A DNA stretch of 64,000 bases from Periconia sp. R9002 (Eukaryota > Ascomycota > Dothideomycetes > Pleosporales > Periconiaceae): assembly GCA_023627715.1 (NCBI GenBank), contig JAMAHW010000020.1, positions 372,001-436,000 on the forward strand. The letters run 5' to 3'. Shown piece by piece: positions 22,712 through 33,710 of this stretch. Under the pieces are notes generated by a model that saw nothing but the letters and a program-made list of their open reading frames with translations, made no database searches and was not told the DNA's origin. Numbering within the stretch: the stretch's first letter is position 1; each line of letters begins with the position of its first letter. Both the position numbers and the translations under genes were made by a program.

Positions 22712-23539
22712 CTCCAAACTCGACAAGGGGAAAAGCGAAGAGATAACGTAAAGAAGTAGGAGTAACGTGATTCCGTGTTGGTGGCGCGTCGAGAGGGGAT
22801 GATCTAATTTCCCAAAAGACAAAAGGTGGAAGGAATGTTGGGGGAGGGGGGAGCCTCGAGAGCTTCAGTGATGGTATAAAGAAAGGAAAGCACGCAATTC
22901 CTTGCAAAATCATTACCAGCATTAAACGGGTCGTTCTCGTAAAGAAAAAAAGAAAGAAATGCCGTGCTTCCATAGCTGTGGTAGCACCGATGCATTTTCT
23001 TCTCCAATGGACAATGCTAGATGCAAGCGGCCGTTGTGCGATTTAGTCTACACGTCATTATTATCATCACACAAGTATTGGCAAACACGGTTGAAGCACG
23101 AGAAATTGCTAATGTGGGCCTTTGGCACTGCAATTTAGGTAGTATGCGTGGTTTCTCTGATGGCGCGGGGGTGAGTGTGGTGGTTTGTTTGTATTGAAAT
23201 TATGGCGGTTGTGTTGCTTACTTCGCATCTAGGGGGTGCAGGGCATGAATGCAAGATCAATGGGAGCATCACTACATAAATTTTGGTTTTAAGAGGGAAC
23301 AGAGAAAAAGTGAAGACGAGATATTGGAATATATGGTCCAAGTTTAATAATGCTACGCTGTGAACACGTGTCTTGTAACCATGTCAATGTTAGTGGTACC
23401 TGGAGTAGGTGAAGTTGTATGCACTTTTCCCTTCCTTTCATTGGATAAATATATTTACCTATTTCACTCAAAACCCATCTTTCGTTGGGACTGAATTTGA
23501 TTCCTTGGATGAGACTCAAGTGTGAGAGAGATATGCAAG
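22712..23539. other. Spacer between ATP-grasp and O-methyltransferase genes
   Basis: About 830 bp containing the mysC-like promoter and the O-methyltransferase 3' flank. ORFs in this stretch are short and lack family resemblance. No TATA box is obvious next to the mysC start. Confidence 0.45.
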
Positions 23540-24525
23540 TCATTTTTCCTCTCCAACGCATCTGGTGATCTCTATGCCGTCCTATCGAGTGTTGTTAGTG
23601 ATTTTCTCGCAATGCCAAACGATAAACAATTAGAGAAAGGGAGGAGCAAGGACTCACTGGTATACCGGTAGGCTCATAGCTATTCACCAGCTTACTATCA
23701 TATACCAAATTGGGGTTGCCGGGACTGTGACTGAACTTCTCTTCTGCATACTTGTTCGCATATTGCTTAACGGATCTCTCCGCCATCGCTTCCACGCTTC
23801 CTCCTGTCTTACCCTCGTTGAAGTTTTTCCGCTTCTGCTCCACCGTACTCCTCACATATTCGAGGTATGGCGGGTTTCCAGGCTTGATGACATTGTCGGC
23901 GGCTAGAACGGAGCCGGGGGTAACAAGGCGGAGCTCTTCGCAGAGCTTGAGATCAGTGGTATAGGCAGGTTTGTAGTGATCCAGGAACATGAGATCGATG
24001 TGCTCGAGCAGTCCATTAGAGTGCAACCTTGCAATGGACTCGTCGCTAGAGCCGACCACCACCTTCACCACATCGGAAAGACCGGCCAGGTCAACAAGGG
24101 ATAAAATGACAGCTGCGAACTCGGGGTTGCGCTCCAGGCTGAAGTATCGTTGGCCGCCTGCTCTTCGTACCGCATCGCCGAAAAGAATGCAGGAATATCC
24201 CACGTAGCCTCCCAATTCAACCTGGTCACATTGTATTAGATTCCATGTACGAGGTACCATTCTTGAACGTCCGTACCATGGTTTTTGGCTTGACTTCAGC
24301 GATCAGATCTGTGACAATCCGTCCTTTATCCTCGCCAACATTCATCAGATACTTCTTCGTCCTCCCAAATTCGTCAATGGCGGCGAGGACATCTTTTGGC
24401 GAACCTCGGATTTTGTTGATATTGGGGTGTGAGTATACAAAGTGGAGAAGCTCAACTTCGCGTCCATCATCGAAGAACGTCTCTCCTTGAGGTGCGTATG
24501 CCTTCCCTTGATCGAAGCTGCCCAT
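23540..24525 (-). CDS. COMT-family SAM-dependent O-methyltransferase of the mycosporine cluster
   Basis: It probably methylates desmethyl-4-deoxygadusol to 4-deoxygadusol, given its place between the cyclase and ligase genes. Exons 24525-24277, 24221-23658 and 23581-23540 give about 284 residues; the final 14-codon exon (DGIEITRCVGEEK) restores the usual fungal C-terminus after PTGIP. The SAM-binding motif I is VELGGYVGYSCILFGDA, with the acidic ribose contact in YFSLERNPEFA. The metal site is suggested by LMFLDHYKPAY and AADNVIKPG, as in catechol O-methyltransferases. The protein has no signal peptide or membrane segment. It is divergent from the cyclase gene across 1.4 kb and upstream of the ligase in the same direction. 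On sequence alone a catechol substrate is equally possible; the cluster context decides the call. Confidence 0.85.
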
Positions 24526-25957
24526 GTTTCCGGAGGCCAAAAGTAACGAAATTCAATGTTGACCTACAATACAACTAAGATGGGACTACGCGTCTGGACG
24601 GTTTGTCTTGAGTGTCTTGCGCGCGTCATGCTTAGCGTGGGCCTAGACAATGGGAGTTGACGGATGCGGTTTACCGCATATAGCTAACACTCACCCCACT
24701 AAATGAAGACGTCACCGTTAAGACGACGCAATATGGATGCCTCATACAAAAATCCCTCCTCTTTGTCATGGAATTGTGCTAATTCTCGATGGCGTGGGTT
24801 TCCAAGTGAATGGACTGAAACGAGATGGTAGTACATGTCGCGAAGCGAGGCGGTATAATCCGGTTTGGGGTCATTCTTGTGGACGATCGAGTACAAAGAC
24901 GGGATTATCTCCATATGGCATCGCTTGTGGGGTGATCGATTGGTATCAAGTGGATAATTTGGAAGTCTTGACGTTGAGGCTGTCGTCAACGAAAGGCCAA
25001 TCAGGAGCTCGGCATCTCTTCTCCAACCATTCAAACTACCCCGATGCAATACACAGATCTGTCAATGGGTCTCTCTAGCCAGGTTAAGGACGATATGCGG
25101 GATCGGCAAAACTTTATCTGTTAAAAACGGGAACTAAACACGCTAGGATCGCGACGAACTCAACTGCAAGTAAGGTGGTTGTGAATTGTGTGTATTGGAA
25201 AGCTCATAACCGGCCAAATGCATGCGGAAAACAAAGCCCCAATTGATGTTAGTCCAACGCCTGGCGGGATTTTTCAAATAGCGTATACGCATTCCACGGA
25301 GAGATTAGTCAATGGAGCAGTCTCATGGCTGCAGGGGACAGGATTTCGATGGATGCGTGCGCAGTGAAGAGGATGAATGCAGGAGATGCCCCATCCCCAC
25401 AGAGGATCCTTAGGATGCAGTACAGTACAGTTACGTCGAAGATTCATTCGCACCACGGCACGCTAGTACTACTGCGCCATGTCACGTCTCGAAGACTGCC
25501 CTTTTCAGTCCGTCGATATTCGAAAAGCTCCGAAATCGCATGTGCAGATTGTGATTCCCATTGTAGCCGGATGAAAGGCTCCAGCCGCCTAGATCTCTTT
25601 GCTTGCTAAAGTCATTTCATCATCTAGTACCCATATGAGCTTAGTCCCCGGATTGCGTTACACACTACCCGCGTTCTTAGTTGAAAACGTGGGCAAGGAA
25701 TGGATGGATCTAGGCGGACGAACAAGACTACCGCGTATGGTTGACGTGGTTGCTAATCCCCGGAGTTACAAGAGACGGGATCAGCAAAATCTCGTACAAT
25801 GAAAGCGGGTCACAATGGAGGGTGGCTCACTGAAAGCGGACATTTATAATGAGCTTTCGGGTCCCCAAGATGTTTTTGATTTTGTGGAAAATTTTAACAA
25901 TTGCATCCTCACGCGTCCTTCACTGCTTCTTTACAATATCAATCTTTTCCGTTCAAT
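24526..25957. promoter_or_regulatory. Bidirectional control region of the mycosporine cluster
   Basis: This 1.4-kb gap lies between the divergent O-methyltransferase and cyclase start codons and shows no credible gene. Two GATCGA hexamers occur at 24885-24890 and 24934-24939, about 49 bp apart; this is the core bound by the fungal White Collar photoreceptor complex. Roughly one such hexamer would be expected by chance on both strands of this length, so the match is only suggestive. A C/T-rich leader just precedes 25958. Confidence 0.4.
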
Positions 25958-27516
25958 ATGTCTGACCTCAAGGCTTCCGTCGTCGAGACGAAGAATGGCT
26001 TCCACGTCGAGGGATACGAGAAGATCGAATACGACTTCACGTTCCTTGACGGCGTTTTCAATGTGGAAAATGTACAGCTCGCAAAATGCTACGAGCGATG
26101 GGGTCGTGCGCTCGCGGTTATGGATTTGAACATATACAACATGTATGGCGAGCAGATGCAGAAGTACTTCGACCATCATGGCCTCGAGTTGAGGATTCAC
26201 AAAACTATGATTGGTGAGAAAGCCAAGTCCATCGACACCCTTCTCAGCATCGTGGATTCCATGACAGACTTCGGTATCATTCGAAAAGAACCGGTTCTCG
26301 TAGTGGTATGTTGAATATTAAACTCTGAGCATCCAGCGGCTTGCTAACACTGTTTCCATAGGGAGGTGGTCTTGTAACAGACGTTGCTGGGTAAAGCATT
26401 ACCTCGGTCCGCCTAAGAGATCCTAAGGCACTCTGACCTATTATCCATTCAGAATATGTTGCTAACTCGTACATTCAGGTTTGCTTGTGCTGCTTATCGG
26501 AGAAACACCAACTTCATTCGTATCCCCACGACAGTGATTGGCCTGATCGACGCCAGTGTTAGTATCAAGGTTGCCGTCAACTATGGCAACTATAAAAACC
26601 GACTGGGAGCCTACCACGCCCCGATGCACACTTTCCTCGACTTCGGATTCCTACGCACACTTCCTGAAGGTCAGGTGCGAAACGGCTTTGCAGAGCTGAT
26701 CAAGATCTCGAGTTGTGCACATTTGCCCACCTTTGACTTGCTCGACAAATATTGTGAGAAGTTGATCGAAACACGATTCGGCCGCTCCGACGACGCTACC
26801 CAGGAGGTGCGCCAAGCTGCGGATGAGATCAACCGTGCTGGTATCTACGAGATGCTGAAGTTGGAGACTCCTAACCTTCATGAGATTGGTCTCGACCGTG
26901 TGATTGCTTATGGTCACACATGGAGTCCTCTTCACGAGGTAAGCTAGTCCATGTCTTAACATTCGAATCATGCTAACAAAGAGCACAGCTTTCCCCCTCT
27001 GTTCCTCTCCGTCACGGTCATGCTATCTCTATCGATATGGCGTACTCGGCAACCCTTGCCAACCATCGCGGTTTGCTCAGCGACGACGAACACCACAGGA
27101 CTCTGAAACTGTTTTCAAGGGCAGGCTTGTCCATGGACCACGAACTTTTCGACGAGGAAATGCTCGACAAGGCCACTAAAGCTATCCTCAAGACGAGGGA
27201 TGGTAAGCTGCGGGCGGCCGTACCGAACCCCCTAGGCAGCTGCACCTTCTTGAACGATGTGGCACCGGAAGATATGAACGAGGCCCTCCGCAAACACAAG
27301 CAGATTATGAAGCAATACCCTCGCAATGGTGAGGGAATCGATGCCTTCGTGGATGCGAGTGACACTGGTTACACCGTGAACGACATTCCTGTCGAAGAAG
27401 TCACCGCAAATGGCAAGGTGGCTAATGGCAAGACCAATGGCCACACCAATGGCAGCAGTATTCCCAACGCATTGCAGCAGGCTGTAAATGGCTACCCCAA
27501 TGGGTACAAGAACTGA
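25958..27516 (+). CDS. mysA: Sugar-phosphate cyclase, desmethyl-4-deoxygadusol synthase type (MysA-like)
   Basis: This is a dehydroquinate-synthase-fold enzyme expected to convert sedoheptulose 7-phosphate to desmethyl-4-deoxygadusol with NAD and zinc. Four exons (25958-26305, 26362-26390, 26479-26938, 26989-27516) give about 454 residues; exon 2 is only 29 nt (GGGLVTDVAG) and completes the NAD-binding glycine loop. Family marks include RIPTTVIGLIDASVSIKVAV, NYKNRLGAYHAP, FLRTLPEGQVRNGFAELIK and the zinc ligands in AYGHTWSPLHE and LRHGHAISIDMA. It is clearly a sedoheptulose 7-phosphate cyclase rather than the dehydroquinate synthase of shikimate metabolism, which in fungi is part of the AROM pentafunctional protein. 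The choice of DDGS over 2-epi-5-epi-valiolone synthase rests on the adjacent O-methyltransferase and ATP-grasp genes. The C-terminal tail (NGKVANGKTNGHTNG) is an extra low-complexity extension. Confidence 0.9.
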
Positions 27517-28857
27517 TCGGGTGGAGATGATTTTATATTTTGTACGCAGCGATGGCCTGAGGAAGGGTTACATGTAAACGGCGCCAAAAACAAACGGGTG
27601 GATGTGTTAATCCACGTCAACATTCATGATTTCTAGAAAGCATCTTCTTTCACATAAAGTTTAATAAATGCCACGAGAGTATACTCATCAGTCACATCAA
27701 TCATTATGCGCATGAGTAGTGATTATGTTCTCCATATAATCGACACCGCCGCCCCCTCGCCGTCAATTAAGTCGACACACGGAACAGCAGCTTCCTAATG
27801 GAGGATTTCTCTCCGGAGCGTCAACACCATTAGGTGTCTGGCATACGATAGCAATAAGGATGCATAAACGTACGTGGCAGCGCCGTTAAAAACTTTTTGA
27901 TGGTTTGCAAAGGTTGGCCCGCACGAAAAATTTATACCGAGAAAAACGCCAAGGCGCTATTCAGTCCACGTGATCATCAGAGATTCATTCCCAACTTCAG
28001 TTACTCGTACGTCCAGAGCTAAGCTGATGCCGAAAAAGTCAAAAGATACATGTATGTCAAGTGACGAGACATCTGAGCAGCTGGGATTTTTAAATGTTTG
28101 AGCACTTGAAGACACATTGCCTACACGAATACATTCTTTATGTTACGTACCTGCCATCATCTGCATCCTTGCAAAACAAATAGCCGGATGAAATTAATTG
28201 CGCGAAATCAACACCCACCTCGAATACCAGTAAACAAGAGTGTGTACAGTTAATGCATACATAGCCCACGTATTGCATGATAACTAGCCAGTAGCTGGGA
28301 TATATCAGTAAACATAGAATTGCGATATGGTGGTATCGCAACCTTGAACGCGTTTTGTTGTTCTGCAGGTCATTTTATGATATCACCGTACATATATGTG
28401 CGTCTTAATTTACATAAACGTCCGTCTCCGATTTCGGGGTCGCACGATTTTCGGGCAGAACGTCTTCGCCGCCAACAATCGATTTGCCATTGGGGTTTTT
28501 GATGTGGTGCATTCGTCGTTCATGTATCTGTCGACGGTTGATGCAGTGCAAGAGATGCGAATTTGACTCTTACGAAAAAGAATCTGAAAGAGGCTATCCA
28601 TCACACGAGCAAAACGAAAGCAGGGTATCTTGTAACCTGGTACCACTTCGCCAAAAGCAATACAATTTGTACATTGAAGGCCATGTGAACCAACGGGTTC
28701 ACGACGTATTATTACTATAAATATCGTGACATGAGGCCATCCAAAAAATGGCGCTGTTTACCCGCCCTCATCAACTCCTCCACAGTCCCCGAGTCTCTCA
28801 CACACCAACTATGCAGTAGATATTGCTTGAAGCAATCAAGGTAGCCTGAGTGATTTT
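27517..28857. other. Convergent spacer between cyclase and mpc1
   Basis: About 1.3 kb of 3' flanks. The sequence is locally AT-rich and holds no coding pattern I can support on either strand. Confidence 0.5.
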
Positions 28858-29509
28858 TTATTTTGTCACAGACTTAGCTGCGGTCTCGACCTTGTTAGTC
28901 GCTTCCGCAGCCGCTTCCTTGGCCTTTAAAGCAATATCCCGTCCACCCCATTTCCAGTATGACATGTACCGATATCCTTGTACGATCTGGGAGGAGCAGT
29001 TGATCGCATGGCAGCCAAAAAGAAGGTAGTTTGGAGGTGTGACGGCGAGAGCGTAGCGCATGAAAACAGCGGAGTACACGGAAAGGGCACCAGTCATAGG
29101 ACCGGAGATACTGTGCTCATGTTAGTCGAGAGGAAGAAGATCCGGAGCAGGCGCAAAGTGTGCGCGACCGCTGCGCGAGCAGATGGCGACGGAATTGAGG
29201 CGATTGCATATCCATTGGAGGTAAGAACATACATTTCGGGATCTTTGCTCATGTCCGCAATGGCCGCGAGAGGGATACCGAAGTTACTTGCTGGCCCCCA
29301 AAAGTCTTTCATACGTTAGCCGGAGGTTTCTATTTCTTATTCACGATTTTCCGAAGCTTCAAAGCACCGTACGGTTGCTCCAGCTCGAGGCCGTTCCTCG
29401 GAGCGGCGTCGGGAACAGTCAGCGGAGGATACTTACGGGTTGAGCAGAAGTAATCAAGGTACTTGTTGGAGCGAATCTTCGCGTTGAGGGCTTTTAATGC
29501 TGCCGCCAT
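28858..29509 (-). CDS. mpc1: Mitochondrial pyruvate carrier subunit 1
   Basis: Mpc1 pairs with another MPC subunit in the inner mitochondrial membrane to import pyruvate. Three exons (29509-29437, 29305-29233, 29110-28858) give about 132 residues. The spliced protein reads MAAALKALNAKIRSNKYLDY, then FCSTHFWGPASNFGIPLAAI, DPEIISGPMTGALSVYS and FMRYALAVTPPNYLLFGCHA, which is the full MPC1 pattern. The HFWGP histidine codon and the Ile after DPE are each split by an intron and restored exactly by the inferred splices. Membrane helices match SNFGIPLAAIAD, TGALSVYSAVFMRYALAV and YLLFGCHAINCSSQIV. A short Ala/Lys-rich tail follows. Length is usual for fungal Mpc1. Confidence 0.95.
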
Positions 29510-30337
29510 GGTGACTCGGTGTGGACTGTGGAGAAAGGTGAGTGTTGGTGAAATAAACCGAGTTGATGTGGATGAGGATGTCTGTTTCTTGGCAGAAGAG
29601 AAAGTCACCAGTAGTGCTTTCGGACCTAAACTTAAGCCTGAACCCGAAAAACCGCCGCTACGCGTCGTATTCCACCAAACTCGAATGCAACTCGTAATAC
29701 GCACATCCAACCGGTAGAAGCACGAGCAACATGAACGTGCGAGCTGAAGGTCCGTATGAATCGACAAGCGAAGTGAAGCAGGATCGTTCATGTGGTGAAA
29801 TGAAGTTGGCTGATAGTGGTTTATGATATACCAGGCACTGCAATGCGTCAACCGTTCGCTATTTAGTTTAGTTATTTTAGAGATTCAGGATCATTTTAAC
29901 GCATATTGTAAATAAGAGTCAGTATTTACATTCTCATCGGTTCTCTCGCTTGGTATAGTTGAGCTTGGCAATTTGACGGTCGCTGAAAAACTTGTAAACT
30001 TGTAAACATTGAACATTTTCACAAAGCAGTTCCCATGTGAGCTACAGGTATCATTCATTCATCCCGAAATGTTATGCTCAAGCCGTTTACACTTTTCACC
30101 ATAAGGTTTTCTCCCTTCGCTATCATTCAAGTGTTTTCGCCGAATTCCAAACACTAAAAAGCCTTTAACAGGGCAGTTTAAATCCTCAAATCCTTGGACT
30201 CTCACAAAGCAGGGCTTCGTCGTCACTGATTTCGAATATTCGCCCCAATGCATGGCCCCAAATAGCTCTCCCTTGCCGTTCGAGTAAATGTGATGATAGT
30301 TATATGGTTTCTCGTTTGAAAACGTTGATTCGCTCCC
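29510..30337. other. Spacer, mpc1 promoter and smb1 3' flank
   Basis: About 830 bp with no supported gene. It includes the mpc1 leader near 29510-29560 and an AT-rich stretch around 29860-30060 that is probably the smb1 3' end. Confidence 0.45.
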
Positions 30338-31249
30338 TTATCGACCAAAACCTGGAGGTCCACCTCTCCCGGGTGCGAAGCCAGGCGGACCACCTGCAAA
30401 TCCAGGTGCTGCGCCAAAAGGTGGAGGGCCGCCAGCTAACACAAAGTCAGTGATTGTGTTTTGATAAAACATCGTGTTAGATGATACTTACGAGGTCCTC
30501 CAGGGGGGCCTCCTCGCCCGAAACCGGGTGGGCCACCTGCAAAGCTGGGAGGGAATCCTGCAGCTGATACAAAATCAGTAATGGCGCTGCTATAGAAGGA
30601 TGAGGGTGCACCTACGGGGACCACCAAAGCCAGGCCCTCCCACACCGGGAGCCGGCCCTGTCAAACCAATCGGCAAGCCTCTACCGGCTGGACGAGCAAT
30701 GCCTGGACCGCTCGCCAGAGTTGCAGCGGTACTGGGGCCACTGGAACTTGCGCCTAATCGTGCAGCAGGGTCTGCGGGAGGAGGGCCGTCAACGGAAAGA
30801 GAAATAACATGTGCGCCGCGGATGATCGTTAATCCAATTGATCGTCGTTCTTCCGTCTCGGTGATGAGTTGGGATGCGCCGGGCGCGGCCTTTCCTTTCC
30901 GTTTTGTGCGCCTGAATTCTTCGGTATCCGCAAGGACAAGATTCATGTGCGATAAGGGCGTCAGCAGCAGAATGGCGATGCGCAACGGGAAAACCTACCT
31001 TATCAAATGCAAGCATTTGTCCTGCCATTTGCCTGCCATCTTGCAGAGTGACCTTCATGCGATAGTTGATCTGGCGCGTTTTAGTGCTGTGATAGATAGC
31101 AATTGATGGAGAGCACCTACCAGATTTTGCTATACCCCGAGCGTCAGTCAGTCAGTTCTACGCGCAAGTCTTTCTCTCAGGTCATAAACTCGAGTGTATC
31201 AGGCAGCACAACTTACCATCTTCCCCTGGCGATTTGCTGGACCCGACAT
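30338..31249 (-). CDS. smb1: Small nuclear ribonucleoprotein-associated protein B (SmB)
   Basis: SmB is a core Sm-ring subunit of the U1, U2, U4 and U5 snRNPs. Six exons are inferred: 31249-31217, 31129-31121, 31070-30999, 30949-30616, 30563-30492 and 30435-30338, giving about 205 residues. Exon 2 is a 9-nt micro-exon (QNL) between MSGPANRQGKM and INYRMKVTLQDG. Sm motif 1 is MKVTLQDGRQMAGQMLAFDK, joined to HMNLVLADTEEF; Sm motif 2 is RRSIGLTIIRGAHVISLSV. The Gly/Pro-rich tail (GGPPGFGRGGPPG and similar) is typical of SmB. The intron before HMNLVL (30998-30950) starts gtaggt and has a good branch site, ctgac, but ends in cg rather than ag. Exons 5 and 6 and their preceding introns look like tandem duplicates. 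The gene is divergent from rpl11 across 420 bp. Confidence 0.92.
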
Positions 31250-31668
31250 GGCGAAGGTGGTGCGTCCGAGGACGACTTGATGTTAATAAAGAGGATAAAG
31301 CGCAGTAGGACTGGAAGTACAACCCCTCAAGTCAACAACGGTGGGGTGTATATGTGGAGCTCGGGTTGATAGGTGATGTGAAGCTTTGCAAAAGCTACAT
31401 GGTCCGAGCGCCCTAACCGAAGAGCTTGGCGCACTGGATCGTTCCTTCCATTTTTGCGACTTGCACCTTCCTCCTCGACCTTCGACATTCACCTTCCGAC
31501 CTGCTCGACCTGCTCGACCTTCGACGTCCTTGATCTTCGACCACCTCAATCTTTCGGTCAGTCCCATCTTTCGACCTGCTCGACATTCGAACTGCTTGAC
31601 CGTCGACCTGCTCAACTTTTGACCCCGACCTCTCTTTACCGTCAACTTACCATCAAGCAGCAGCAAAC
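31250..31668. promoter_or_regulatory. Divergent promoter smb1 / rpl11 with TCGAC motif array
   Basis: The 419-bp interval between the divergent ATGs is pyrimidine-rich on the rpl11 side. Between 31474 and 31607 the pentamer TCGAC occurs nine times, often as CTGCTCGACC, with further CCGAC variants up to 31630. A CCCTAACC box, similar to the telomere-repeat-like boxes of fungal ribosomal protein promoters, lies near 31411-31418. Confidence 0.5.
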
Positions 31669-32313
31669 ATGTCGGATAAAAACGCGAACCCAATGCGTGA
31701 GCTACGCATACAAAAGCTCGTATTGAACATTAGTGTGGGAGAATCTGGTGATCGTTTGACCCGTGCCGCCAAAGTGCTCGAGCAGTTGAGCGGTCAGACT
31801 CCCGTCTACAGCAAGGCCCGATACACCGTCCGTACTTTCGGTATCAGGAGGAACGAAAAGTATGTATTCCCATGGGCACTGGACAGAGAAAGGGCAAGCG
31901 GTTAACATAGTCTGTCAGGATTGCCGTCCACGTCACCATCCGTGGCCCCAAGGCTGAGGAGATTCTCGAGCGTGGCCTCAAGGTCAAGGAGTACGAACTC
32001 CGCAAGCGCAACTTCAGCGAGTCTGGCAACTTCGGTTTCGGTATCAGCGAGCACATCGACTTGGGTATCAAGTACGACCCTAGCATCGGGTAAGTGAAAA
32101 CGATCTTCACAACAAGAAGATAAAAAAGGAAACAGATTTGCTGACAATCTGTACAGTATCTATGGTATGGACTTCTACGTCTGCATGACCCGTCCCGGCG
32201 AGCGTGTTGCCAAGCGTAGGCGGTGCCAGAGCAAGATCGGCGCCTCCCACCGTGTCAACCAGGCCGAGACCATCAAGTGGTACAAGAACCGCTTCGAGGG
32301 CATTGTCCGATAA
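31669..32313 (+). CDS. rpl11: 60S ribosomal protein L11 (uL5)
   Basis: uL5 forms the central protuberance of the large subunit with 5S rRNA and uL18. Three exons (31669-31859, 31919-32089, 32157-32313) give about 172 residues, the normal eukaryotic length. The protein begins [20 protein letters not shown] and includes [60 protein letters not shown] and the end [13 protein letters not shown]. Codon use is biased to C-ending codons (AAG, GTC, ATC), as in highly expressed genes. It shares a divergent promoter with smb1. Confidence 0.97.
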
Positions 32314-33680
32314 GCGTGGAAGATTGTCTGACGAGGGAATGATGGGTTGGGTTCGGAATCAGTACGACATTCAGCATATTCGGTTCTCGGATAGGAGTCC
32401 TGGTGTGTAATTAAACAAAAAAGCGAGCTTTGACTTGCGGCCTATCAATGGAGCTGGCCTTGCGTTGAGCGAGTGTCCCTTCCGATCACAATACGATGGA
32501 GGCTTCACTAGGGTGAATTGCCGATTCAACCATTGGTGATCTTCTCTTCCATGTGCACGGTTCTGTCAACCTCGTGGTGATTTTGTCTGTGTGCGTATGT
32601 GTTTTTGATGCTGCTGATCGCATATCATAGTTTTCCCGTCGTCATTTTCAATGCATATATACGCGGAATCTGTCCCTAACTGTCACGTTGGGTGTATGCT
32701 TTACCCTGTCTAAGAATTTGCTAACCATCAGCGAACACGAGGAATTAAAGAACATCAAAGTAATCTATCAAACTATCACAGACATGGCGACACCGACTGC
32801 TCCCTAGTACGTGGTACGAAGAAGAACAGACCAGTCCGTCCACGTTCAACGATGTCAACAGTCTGCATGTAAACATTGGTCCTAGAGAAGTGAGCGTGCT
32901 CTTCAGTGATTGCACTTCATTGCATTCATTCATATCCCAACACAGTAGACATTCTACAAGCTTCCTCATCAAATACCCAATAGATCCTCCAAAAGAAGAT
33001 CCTAAGCATGACCGCTTCACGCATCCTACTTTTTTTTCCCACCACACACGTGTGAACACAGCATTCGTATATGGAAAGTAGGAATGAAATCGTCGTGGAG
33101 TATTGTACTACTCTCGGTATCGGCGCAGGCCAAAATAAGACGCATATATATCTACAATCAATTCGTTCATATAGTCCACCACATACATGAATAGTATTCA
33201 TCTATACCTTCCAGAGTCTAGACCGTCACCTGATGCGCTCACCGACATCCCCTTCCTCCTTTCCTCCCTACCTGCCTCCTTGCCTGTCTATCTGATGAAT
33301 ACCCTCACCATCAAACATCACCATCAAGCGACGAAACGACATCCACAACTTCCCTACTCTACCTTTTTTCAATGTAGTATAGGGAGAAGGGAGTCAAAAG
33401 AGTATACCTACATATACACAACCCAACTTCCCTCTTCGTCCCATTCCGTGCGATAAGTCCATAACACCCACACCAATATGAACTATCCCCCGCACTCACT
33501 CACACACAAAACGCAGCACTTCGACGTTATAATGGAACCTCAAACATGTCTGTAGTATATCCTGTAATTAGTAAAATCGGAGAAATTGTGAAGATGGAGT
33601 TATGGGAATAGTATCCTGACATCCTACGAACCTCTGATAGATGAACGATGAGGGAGGGGGGGAAAGGTGGGAGGGGCGTT

Positions 33681-33700
33681 GTATGTATGTATGTATGTAT
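33681..33700. repeat. (GTAT)5 tetranucleotide microsatellite
   Basis: Five perfect GTAT units, 10 bp from the dispersed repeat copy B. Confidence 0.9.
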
Positions 33701-33710
33701 CACTCTTCAA

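Noticed and set aside
22671..22973. 100-codon minus-strand ORF overlapping the ATP-grasp start
   Set aside because: Out of frame with the ligase, Phe-rich without domain, and overlaps the conserved start region.
24699..25049. 116-codon minus-strand ORF inside the cluster's divergent region
   Set aside because: No family resemblance, no promoter or intron support; it lies where both cluster promoters are needed.
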